NCBI GenBank assembly: GCA_947283485.1
Contig: CAMYOU010000004.1
Coordinates: 1-64,000 of the forward strand
Length of the DNA: 64,000 nucleotides
Direction of reading: 5' to 3'
Source of the DNA: an uncultured Peptostreptococcaceae bacterium
Lineage (GTDB): Bacteria; Bacillota; Clostridia; Tissierellales; Peptoniphilaceae
Positions 1-7,054 of the stretch are shown in pieces. Each line of letters opens with the position of its first letter. Positions within the stretch are counted from its first letter, which is position 1. A program made the translations under genes and the position numbers. The notes under the pieces are model-generated. The model was not told the origin of the DNA. It ran no database searches and saw only the letters and a program-made list of their open reading frames with translations.

Positions 1-1
1 G

Positions 2-1105
2 ATGGTCTTCCTCGCACTCCTCTCGCACGCCGAGATCTCCGTGCCGCTTTTGATCTTAAAGCAGGTCGTCTTCGGCTTTGCGCTCGGCTATCTTGTGAGC
101 GAATTCACGAACCGCATCGTGAATCTCGCGAACCTTCAGGACGACGGACTTCTCACCGTATTCTTCGTCGCGATCGTCCTCGGTACATTCAGCCTCACGG
201 AACTCATCGGCGGCAACGGTTATCTCGCACTCTATGTCCTCGGCATCTTCGTCGGGAATAAGCAATTTGTCGGCAAGAGGGACATCGTCTTCTTCTTCGA
301 CGGACTCTCCTCGCTCGTGCAGATCGGTCTGTTCTTTCTACTCGGCTTCCTCTCGGATGTGCACAAACTCATCCCCGTCCTTCCGATCGCGTTCGTCATC
401 ATGATGGCGATGACGATTCTCATTCGCCCCGTGGCGGTCTTCGGTCTCATGATTCCCTTCCGACTCGACAGCAGGCAGCTCTCGATCATATCTCTTGCGG
501 GACTGCGCGGTGCTGCGGCGATCGCCTTTGCCATTCTCGTCGTGAATAGCGGCGTCCCTCTCTCGATGGACATCTTCCATATCGTCTTCGGCATCTGTCT
601 CTTCTCGTCGCTTATTCAAGGCTCGCTCATGCCCCTCGCGACGAGGAAACTCAACATGCTCGACCCCAACGACACGGTCTTAAAGACCTTCAACTACTAT
701 CAGGACAAGTCCGACATCGGTTTTATCCAGACGACCATCTGTGCGGGCAATCGGTGGATCGGCTCTCAGATCAAAGATCTCAATCGCGCGTTTGACGTCA
801 TCGTCGCGAAGATCGAACGAGACGGCAAAACCATCGTGGCAAAAGGCAACACCGTAATCGAAGAAGGCGACATCATCGTCCTCGGCGGCGAAACACATTT
901 TGACCGCACGGGACATCATTTAACCGAGATCACACTCTCCCCCTCGCACAAATGGGTCAATGAAAAAATCGCCGAGATCCCCATGGGCGACAAGGAACTC
1001 ATCCTTATGCTGCAGAGTAAAGACGGCGACATCATCGTTCCCGCAGGCGGTACGGTCTTGCGCGCCGACGACAGAATCGTCCTCATCCATGAAGACGAAG
1101 TTTGA
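2..1105 (+). CDS. Potassium/proton (cation/proton) antiporter, CPA1/NhaP2-like, 5' end missing
   Basis: The gene enters from the left edge, so the N-terminal transmembrane helices are absent. The first 210 or so residues are a series of hydrophobic helices typical of the Na+/H+ exchanger domain, including a charged-helix segment around SLAGLRGAAAIAFAI that matches the conserved core of CPA1 antiporters. After it comes a soluble tail (about residues 235-367) with two regulatory segments; the last (EGDIIVLGGE ... RADDRIVLIHEDE) resembles TrkA-C/RCK_C nucleotide-binding domains. This arrangement is that of NhaP2/CvrA-type antiporters, which move K+ or Na+ out against protons at the cytoplasmic membrane. 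The exact ion cannot be told from sequence. A strong hairpin with a T run follows the stop, so it ends its own transcription unit, convergent with the opp operon. Confidence 0.85.
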   Translation: MVFLALLSHAEISVPLLILKQVVFGFALGYLVSEFTNRIVNLANLQDDGLLTVFFVAIVLGTFSLTELIGGNGYLALYVLGIFVGNKQFVGKRDIVFFFDGLSSLVQIGLFFLLGFLSDVHKLIPVLPIAFVIMMAMTILIRPVAVFGLMIPFRLDSRQLSIISLAGLRGAAAIAFAILVVNSGVPLSMDIFHIVFGICLFSSLIQGSLMPLATRKLNMLDPNDTVLKTFNYYQDKSDIGFIQTTICAGNRWIGSQIKDLNRAFDVIVAKIERDGKTIVAKGNTVIEEGDIIVLGGETHFDRTGHHLTEITLSPSHKWVNEKIAEIPMGDKELILMLQSKDGDIIVPAGGTVLRADDRIVLIHEDEV

Positions 1106-1168
1106 TCTTTAGATGCGCCGGGCATTTGATCTCGACGTGCAAAACGGGCAACACACAAAATTGACAAC

Positions 1169-1212
1169 AAAAAACGGGCATGTTTTCCCGCCGGAAGACA
1201 AGCCCGTTTTTT
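1169..1212 (+). terminator. Intrinsic terminator of the antiporter gene
   Basis: An 11-bp inverted repeat (AAAAAACGGGC ... GCCCGTTTTTT) surrounds a 22-nt loop and ends in six T residues, about 65 bp after the antiporter stop codon. Confidence 0.85.
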
Positions 1213-1250
1213 CATGCGATCGATTCGTGAGACTTCGCGAACATTTTTCA

Positions 1251-1284
1251 CAAAAAAGTGCGTCGGGAGTTTTCCCGACACACT
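1251..1284 (-). terminator. Intrinsic terminator at the end of the first opp operon
   Basis: On the minus strand AGTGTGTCGGGA pairs with TCCCGACGCACT (one wobble) and is followed by a run of T (plus-strand AAAAAA at 1252-1257). It begins only 2 bp beyond the stop of the small membrane protein, so it closes the oppABCDF-plus-one operon. Confidence 0.85.
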
Positions 1285-1285
1285 C

Positions 1286-1471
1286 TTATCTGATGAAGAT
1301 ACGACTCACGAGATAGAGGATCCCGAAGATCGCAAGGATGACCGGTAAGACCACCGTCATCGCCGCAAGAAACATGGCGAAATAATCCTTCACCGAAAAA
1401 TCATTCTCGAGAATTTTCTTTCGCTTTTCCTCCAAGTCGCGTTCTCGAAGTTCTCTTGTCTCACGCTTCAT
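1286..1471 (-). CDS. Small single-pass membrane protein at the end of the opp operon
   Basis: A 61-residue protein with a highly charged, probably helical N-terminus (MKRETRELRERDLEEKRKKI) and one long hydrophobic segment (about residues 30-58) ending in RIFIR. I do not recognise a family. It overlaps the last codons of the upstream OppF-like gene by 11 bp, which is the usual sign of translational coupling, and an intrinsic terminator follows at once, so it is the last gene of the opp operon. A TTG at 1480 could extend it by three codons; the ATG at 1471 is preferred though no strong ribosome site is visible for either. Position suggests an accessory subunit of the importer, but that is inference only. 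Confidence 0.6.
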   Translation of the reverse strand: MKRETRELRERDLEEKRKKILENDFSVKDYFAMFLAAMTVVLPVILAIFGILYLVSRIFIR

Positions 1472-3026
1472 CTTGTACAAACGCTTCGTGTGCGCGTTTC
1501 GCTTCGTCTTCGTCCATGTCCATTAAATGGCATGCGACGAATCTTCCCGGACGAACTTCTTTGAAATCCGGCTCATAGGTTTTGCAAATCTCCATCGCAT
1601 GACGGCAGCGCGTGTGGAAACGGCAACCCGACGGCGGATTGACCGCAGACGGAATGTCGCCCTCGAGGATTTCGAGTTTGGTCGCGTCCTGCTCCACGTC
1701 GGTACGCGGGATCGCCATGAGGAGTGCTTTCGTGTACGGATGCAAAGGCTCCTCGAAGAGTGCCTCCGTCTCCGACAGTTCGACGAGATTGCCGAGGTAC
1801 ATAACGCCGATACGATCCGAGATGTATTTGACGACGGAAAGATCGTGCGTGATGAAGAGATACGTGAGATTGTTCTGTTCTCTGAGATCCTGCAAGAGGT
1901 TGATGATCTGTGACTGAATCGATACGTCGAGCGCACTTACGGCCTCATCGCAGACGATGAACTTCGGTTTCAGTGCAAGCGCACGCGCGATGCCGATACG
2001 TTGTCTCTGTCCGCCGGAGAACTGGTGCGGATAGCGATGGATGAAGTACGGTGCAAGACCGCAGTTTCCCATGACCTCTTGAATGTATTCGTTGTAGCCC
2101 TTTGCTTTTTCATTCTTGAAGATCTTATGCGCGACGACGCCCTCGCCGATGATCTGACCGACTGTCATACGCGTATTGAGTGATGAATACGGGTCTTGGA
2201 AGATGATCTGCAGATCATTGCGCAGTTTTCTCATCTCTTCTTTCGTGAGTTGCGCAAGATCGATCCCCGTGTCCCGCATGGACTCATAGTGTTCATAACG
2301 CGGTTCGTCTTTTACTTCCTCGCGCAGTTTCGCAAGCACGGTTTCTTTTTCTTTCGCGTCTCGTTCGTGCGTTACTCTCCCGGCTTCAATTTTCGCGATT
2401 TCATCGCGAAATGATTTTCGCTCGTCGTCCGTAAGCGTCGGATTCTCCAGATTCTTTTCGATCTCGATGATCTTCGCGTTCTCATTCGCAATGCGCACAA
2501 GAGCTTCGTAGTATTCCATGAGTGCCTTCGAGACGCTCGCGAGATCCTTATGAACGAGAAGACCTCCTGCGATGCGCGCCATATTGAGATATTTGTTCTC
2601 GAGTGCGCGGGTTTTGAGCATAATCTCTTCGTCAAGTGCCAGTGCTTCTTCGTCGGTCGCCTTCTCGCGACGCGCTTTGAGCTCGATGAGCTCTTTTTCC
2701 GCCGCTTCGTACGCCGAAAATTTCGATGGAATTTCACGGATGACCGTGGACACATATTTCGGTGCCATCTCGGCAAAGGTATTGCCGTAATAGAGCGTGG
2801 AACCTTCCGTTTGATCGTAGAGCTGGATGAGCGTCCGTCCAAAGGTGGACTTCCCGCAACCCGACTCGCCGACGAGACCGAGGACTTCGCCCTCGTAGAT
2901 GTCGAGCGAAATATTCTCGTTCGCGTGTACGTATTTTTGCGCACCGCCATGGAAGAGATTTTTCTTACCGACCGGGAAATATTTGCGCAGGTTCGTCACG
3001 CGCATGAGGACTTTTTTATTCTCCAC
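1461..3026 (-). CDS. oppF: Oligopeptide ABC importer ATPase, OppF-like, with large coiled-coil-like insertion
   Basis: An ABC ATPase with all motifs: Walker A GESGCGKST (residues 53-61), Q-loop FQDP (276-279), signature FSGGQ (336-340), Walker B FIVCDE (356-361) and H-loop His394. The C-terminal OppF/DppD extension carries four Cys (468, 474, 481, 499) in the CRFHTRC...C...C pattern now associated with an iron-sulfur site in peptide importers. At 521 residues it is about 200 longer than usual OppF: roughly residues 82-252, between Walker A and the Q-loop, are a Lys/Glu/Ala/Leu-rich, predicted helical and coiled-coil-like insert. The reading frame is uninterrupted. It overlaps the OppD gene by 11 bp. 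Role: one of two cytoplasmic motor subunits for peptide uptake. Confidence 0.93.
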   Translation of the reverse strand: MENKKVLMRVTNLRKYFPVGKKNLFHGGAQKYVHANENISLDIYEGEVLGLVGESGCGKSTFGRTLIQLYDQTEGSTLYYGNTFAEMAPKYVSTVIREIPSKFSAYEAAEKELIELKARREKATDEEALALDEEIMLKTRALENKYLNMARIAGGLLVHKDLASVSKALMEYYEALVRIANENAKIIEIEKNLENPTLTDDERKSFRDEIAKIEAGRVTHERDAKEKETVLAKLREEVKDEPRYEHYESMRDTGIDLAQLTKEEMRKLRNDLQIIFQDPYSSLNTRMTVGQIIGEGVVAHKIFKNEKAKGYNEYIQEVMGNCGLAPYFIHRYPHQFSGGQRQRIGIARALALKPKFIVCDEAVSALDVSIQSQIINLLQDLREQNNLTYLFITHDLSVVKYISDRIGVMYLGNLVELSETEALFEEPLHPYTKALLMAIPRTDVEQDATKLEILEGDIPSAVNPPSGCRFHTRCRHAMEICKTYEPDFKEVRPGRFVACHLMDMDEDEAKRAHEAFVQDEA

Positions 3027-4017
3027 GGTTTCTCACCCCCTTCTCGGGATAGAAGCAACGGATCTCTTGCTTACCGTCGTTAAAACTCATAAGATCCGGG
3101 ATTTCATTCTCGCATTTCTCCGTCGCGTAACGGCAACGAGGCGCAAAACGACACCCTTTCGGCAGATCGAACGGATGCGGAACGCTGCCCGGGATGGCGT
3201 TTAGACGTTTGTCTTTCGCCGTCGAGATGGACGGAATGCTCTCGAGAAGCGCTTCCGTGTAGGGATGCGAGTATTTCGTCATGCCCTCTCGGAAGATGAA
3301 CTCGACCGGAGCGGATTCCACGACCTGACCGCAGTACATGACTGCGACATCGTCCGCCATCTGATTGATCACGCCGAGATCGTGCGTGATAAACATGATC
3401 GACGCGTCGTGCGTATCCTTGAGCTCGTTCATGAGTTTGAGGATCTGGGCCTGAATCGTAACGTCGAGTGCCGTCGTCGGCTCGTCCGCAATGAGGAGCT
3501 TCGGCTCGCATGCCAGTGCCATCGCAATCATGACGCGCTGGTTCATACCGCCCGATAGCTGGAACGGATATTGTTTCACGACGACGTGCGGATTCGGAAT
3601 CTTGACCATGGCGAGGAGTTCCTCCGAGCGCTTCGCCGCTTCTTTTTTCGAAAGTTTTTGGTGCAGCATGAGCACTTCCGAGAGTTGCTTCTCCACCGTA
3701 AAGACCGGGTTCAGAGAAGTCATCGGCTCCTGGAAGATAAAAGAGATGTCGTTTCCGCGAACGTGTTGAAGCCTACGCTCGTCGAAGTCCGAAATTTTCT
3801 CGCCGTCAAACCAAATTTCACCTTCGTAGATCTTTTGGTTGCGTTCAAAAAGTTTTAAGATGCTCATCGCCGTCTGGCTCTTGCCGCTGCCCGACTCGCC
3901 GACAACACCAAGGGTCTTCCCCGCTTCGACTTTGAGCGACACGCCGTAGACGGCCTTAATAAGGCCTCTGCGCGTCTCAAAATACGTGTGTAGATCTTTG
4001 ATTTCGAGTAATGCCAT
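3016..4017 (-). CDS. oppD: Oligopeptide ABC importer ATPase, OppD-like
   Basis: A 333-residue ABC ATPase of normal OppD length. Visible motifs are Walker A GESGSGKS near residue 40, FQEPMTSLNP at the Q-loop, LSGGMNQRV as signature (GGM in place of GGQ, which is frequent in OppD), Walker B LLIADEPTTALD and an H-loop in FITHDLGV. The C-terminal oligopeptide-transporter region has Cys in KGCRFAPRCRYATEKC and again before the end, the four-Cys pattern of DppD/OppD proteins. It sits 6 bp after the OppC permease stop and overlaps OppF, so the two ATPases are made from one message and should pair beneath the two permeases. Confidence 0.95.
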   Translation of the reverse strand: MALLEIKDLHTYFETRRGLIKAVYGVSLKVEAGKTLGVVGESGSGKSQTAMSILKLFERNQKIYEGEIWFDGEKISDFDERRLQHVRGNDISFIFQEPMTSLNPVFTVEKQLSEVLMLHQKLSKKEAAKRSEELLAMVKIPNPHVVVKQYPFQLSGGMNQRVMIAMALACEPKLLIADEPTTALDVTIQAQILKLMNELKDTHDASIMFITHDLGVINQMADDVAVMYCGQVVESAPVEFIFREGMTKYSHPYTEALLESIPSISTAKDKRLNAIPGSVPHPFDLPKGCRFAPRCRYATEKCENEIPDLMSFNDGKQEIRCFYPEKGVRNRGE

Positions 4018-4023
4018 CGTTGC

Positions 4024-5886
4024 CTACCTTTCTGCCGCTTTCGGGTCCATCGCATCTCTCAATGCGTCGCCGATGAGGTTGATCGTAAATGCGGCAAGAA
4101 ATACTGCGAGTGCCGGATAGATCCATCTCCACCAATAAAGCTGCAATACTTCCGTCTTCTGCGCATTCGTAAGCATATTGCCCCAAGACGGATACGGAGC
4201 CTTGACGCCGAATCCGAGGAAAGAAAGCCCCGCCTCGGTGAGGAGGTTACCTGCATACCCGAGGGTGGCCTGTACGATGACGATGGACAGGACGTTCGGC
4301 AAGATGTGATTGGCGATGATCTTTTTCTCACGCAATCCCAATGCACGCGCAGCAAGGATATAGTCCTTCTCGCGCTCGGATAGGATCTGACCGCGTACAA
4401 GACGCGCGATGCCTGTCCAGCCGAGGACACCCAGGATGACCATGACGAGTAAGAGTCGCTTGTTCTGACTCGTATCCGGTGGCAAAATGACCGTCAGCGT
4501 GATGATGAGCGGATAGAACGGGAACGACGCGATGATCTCCGTAAAACGTTGCAAGAGATTGTCGACCGTGCCGCCGTAGAAACCCGAGATCATGCCGATG
4601 ACGACGCCGATGAAGACTTGGATGACGACGGCGACGAACGCGATTAAAAGCGTCACGCGACCGCCCGACAATAGTCTTGCAAAGAGATCGCGACCGACAT
4701 CGTCCGTACCCATGATGTAGCCGTTGTTGCCCCATGTGTCGATCGTACCGTCTTCCTTGACGGCATAGTTTTGATAATACCCGCTGAAGAGTTTCGCGTA
4801 GGAACCCTCCGGCGTGGTTTTCGTAACATCAAAGTAATTCTTACCCCAAGTGTAGATCTTGCCCGATTCGGTACGTGCGGTGAAATAATCGACACCCGCA
4901 CCGATCTCCGCAACGGGAGCGTCGAAATCGGGAAGCGTGGTCGTCCCTTCCTGCGAAGCACCCCATACTCTGAGTTTGCCGTCTTCGCAGAGTGCAAGAC
5001 AACTGTACGTGCCGATGGCAACTTGTTTCACTTTGATGCCGCCCGGCTCGAGTTCCTTAGGAATATTGTAGATCGGTGAACCCTTTGCTCCGAAAATTTG
5101 AACGCCGCCGTCCTTACGGGCCGCGATAATATTGAGCGACGAGACGTCAAAGTCTTCGACATTGTTCTTGAGTTCTTTGGGCACGCGATCGAGATTGTTC
5201 GCCATCGTGGAACCCCACACGAGGAGATTCCCTTTCTCCGTTAAAATGACCGAGAACTGAACGCCCGCGTCCATTTTCTTGACACCTTCGGAGCGCGTCA
5301 CCATGGAGACGTCGCCCGGAACCGTGTCCTGACCGAAGTAGTTGTTGCCCCAACCGTAGAAATTGCCTTTGTCCGTATGGACGAGCGTGTGTCTGTCGCC
5401 GACCGCGAGGTGAACGACCTTTTCTTCCTCGAGTTGTTTCTTGAACTTATCGGGCACGACCGTCGCACCGTCGTAGTCCTTGCCCCAGAAATAGAGTTTG
5501 CCGTCCGCATTGATGCCCGCGGAGAACGTGATTCCCGAGCGGATATCGACGATATCGGCATCCGTAAGATGCTTGGGATAGTTCATATAGCCGAAGCCGG
5601 GTCCGATGTTCTTGAGAATTCCTTGAGAATAGTAGGGGTCATATTTCAAGATCCCCGCGCCGATCATAACCGTGAGAAAAATCGCCAAGAAACCCACAAG
5701 GCCGATCATGCCGATCGGATTGTGGAGATAGTTCTTGATGATCGTCTTTACAGGCGTCGTAATCGCTTCTTCCTCGAGTAGATTCTCGGGTGCCTTGCGA
5801 TTCTTCGAAGCGCGGAATAGATCAATAAAACGCGTCCAGAAGTTTTTTCCGTAGCGACGCATCTTCTTTCCGTTGTTTTCGCTCAT
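4024..5886 (-). CDS. oppC: Oligopeptide ABC importer permease, OppC-like, with extracytoplasmic seven-repeat RCC1-like propeller
   Basis: A 620-residue permease, about twice the usual OppC length. Residues 1-56 are cytoplasmic and basic, and TM1 is about 57-80. Residues 108-391 form seven successive repeats of RCC1 type, each ending in a G-N/K-L-x-x-W/F-G turn (for example DGKLYFWGKD, KGNFYGWGNN, KGNLLVWGS, DGKLRVWGA, SGKIYTWGK, DGTIDTWGNN). The normal OppC motif GTDDVGRDLF follows at 393-402, then five TM helices with the binding-protein-dependent permease EAA loop (LAARALGLREKKII). By OppC topology the propeller lies outside the membrane, next to the OppA docking face. The ribosome site GGAG precedes ATG 5886; the gene is 8 bp from OppB and 6 bp from OppD. 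The frame is intact, so this is a true domain insertion. Confidence 0.93.
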   Translation of the reverse strand: MSENNGKKMRRYGKNFWTRFIDLFRASKNRKAPENLLEEEAITTPVKTIIKNYLHNPIGMIGLVGFLAIFLTVMIGAGILKYDPYYSQGILKNIGPGFGYMNYPKHLTDADIVDIRSGITFSAGINADGKLYFWGKDYDGATVVPDKFKKQLEEEKVVHLAVGDRHTLVHTDKGNFYGWGNNYFGQDTVPGDVSMVTRSEGVKKMDAGVQFSVILTEKGNLLVWGSTMANNLDRVPKELKNNVEDFDVSSLNIIAARKDGGVQIFGAKGSPIYNIPKELEPGGIKVKQVAIGTYSCLALCEDGKLRVWGASQEGTTTLPDFDAPVAEIGAGVDYFTARTESGKIYTWGKNYFDVTKTTPEGSYAKLFSGYYQNYAVKEDGTIDTWGNNGYIMGTDDVGRDLFARLLSGGRVTLLIAFVAVVIQVFIGVVIGMISGFYGGTVDNLLQRFTEIIASFPFYPLIITLTVILPPDTSQNKRLLLVMVILGVLGWTGIARLVRGQILSEREKDYILAARALGLREKKIIANHILPNVLSIVIVQATLGYAGNLLTEAGLSFLGFGVKAPYPSWGNMLTNAQKTEVLQLYWWRWIYPALAVFLAAFTINLIGDALRDAMDPKAAER

Positions 5887-5894
5887 GATTTCAC

Positions 5895-6878
5895 CTACTC
5901 CAGTCGTATTCTCGGATCGACCAGCGCATAGCCGAGATCCGCTAAGAGATTGCCGAGGACATTCAAGAGTGCATATAACATATTGAGTGCCATGACGACA
6001 TTGTAATCCTGTTGCATGACGCTCTCGATAAAGACTTTGCCGATTCCGTTATAGGCAAAAATCGTCTCCGTGATGGCGGCACCGCTGAACATGCCGACGA
6101 TCGCCCACGCAAGAACCGTGACGACCGGAATCATCGCATTGCGAAACGCATGCGTATAGATGACGACTTTTTCCGAGAGACCTTTGGAACGTGCCGTACG
6201 AATATAGTCCTGAGAAAGGGCGTCGATCATCGCATTGCGCACATAACGGCTCGTCGCCGCAAGCGCACCGACGGTGATCGTCGTTGCCGGCAGGATGAGA
6301 TGCTGGATCCAACGAAGGAAAATCTGACCTTTCGTGAGTCCCACCGTAATCGGCATCATGCCCGCGGGGAGCCAACCGAGATGGAAGGCGAAGAAGAAAA
6401 TGAGCATAAGACCGATGAAGAACGTCGGCAAGGAAATGCCGATGAGAGAAAAGATCTGCCAAAAACGATCGTACAATCCGCCGCGTTTGACCGCAGATTT
6501 GATACCGATGATGACGGAAAGAATAAAAGCGATGATGGTCGATCCGAGATTGAGATAAAAAGTATTGCGTAGCGGTTCTGCGAGAACCTGTTGAACCGGT
6601 TTGAAGTGAATCGAACTCTCTCCGAGTTCACCTTTGGCAACGCGACCGAGCCAGCGCACATATTGCACCGGAACGGGTTTGTCGTATCCGAGGTTCTTCT
6701 TGATTTGATTGTACATCGCTTGTTTTTGCGCCGGTGAGCGGAACGCGGATGGGTTCTGGGGGAGCATCGCCAGCACCGGATCTCCGGGCATCGCCTTCAA
6801 AAGGCCGAAGAGCACCATCGAGATGATGAGGACGACCGGGATGAGGTGCAGGATGCGCTTCAGAATGTACTTGAGCAT
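5895..6878 (-). CDS. oppB: Oligopeptide ABC importer permease, OppB-like
   Basis: A 327-residue inner-membrane permease of normal length for OppB/DppB. It starts with TM1 (ILKRILHLIPVVLIISMVLF), has the usual GDP-containing extracellular loop and closely spaced TM helices, and carries the permease EAA loop near RTARSKGLSEKVVIYTHAFRN, which docks on the ATPases. It ends in the typical DLGYALVDPRIRLE. No large insertion is present, unlike OppA, OppC and OppF of the same operon. It pairs with the propeller-bearing OppC to make the channel. Two hairpins separate it from oppA, and 8 bp separate it from oppC. Confidence 0.95.
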   Translation of the reverse strand: MLKYILKRILHLIPVVLIISMVLFGLLKAMPGDPVLAMLPQNPSAFRSPAQKQAMYNQIKKNLGYDKPVPVQYVRWLGRVAKGELGESSIHFKPVQQVLAEPLRNTFYLNLGSTIIAFILSVIIGIKSAVKRGGLYDRFWQIFSLIGISLPTFFIGLMLIFFFAFHLGWLPAGMMPITVGLTKGQIFLRWIQHLILPATTITVGALAATSRYVRNAMIDALSQDYIRTARSKGLSEKVVIYTHAFRNAMIPVVTVLAWAIVGMFSGAAITETIFAYNGIGKVFIESVMQQDYNVVMALNMLYALLNVLGNLLADLGYALVDPRIRLE

Positions 6879-6944
6879 GTGAAACTTCCTTTCTCATTTA
6901 TTCTTCGGGGGTTTACCCGAGTGCTGCTTCCGAACTTTCGCAAC

Positions 6945-7002
6945 AAAGAGGAAACTCGGCTCCTCTTTTTGCGAAAGCACGGAAAAATATTTTCCGTGCT
7001 TC
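6945..7002 (-). promoter_or_regulatory. Paired hairpins between oppA and oppB (attenuator-like)
   Basis: Reading on the minus strand after the oppA stop there are two stem-loops: GAAGCACGGAAA with its complement (6973-7002), and AAAGAGGA/TCCTCTTT (6945-6968) followed by GTTG rather than a long T run. Their place, right after the binding-protein gene, suits partial termination or 3'-end protection giving more OppA than channel subunits. Termination strength is uncertain. Confidence 0.55.
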
Positions 7003-7054
7003 ATAAAAAAAGGGAAGTAGGAGTGAAGCGAACGCCTCACTCCTTCCTTCAGAG

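Noticed and set aside
4390..5580. Gene fusion or frameshift artefact joining an RCC1 protein to oppC
   Set aside because: The frame is continuous from TM1 through the propeller to GTDDVGRD, with no internal stop, start or ribosome site, and neighbours of the operon are in normal order.
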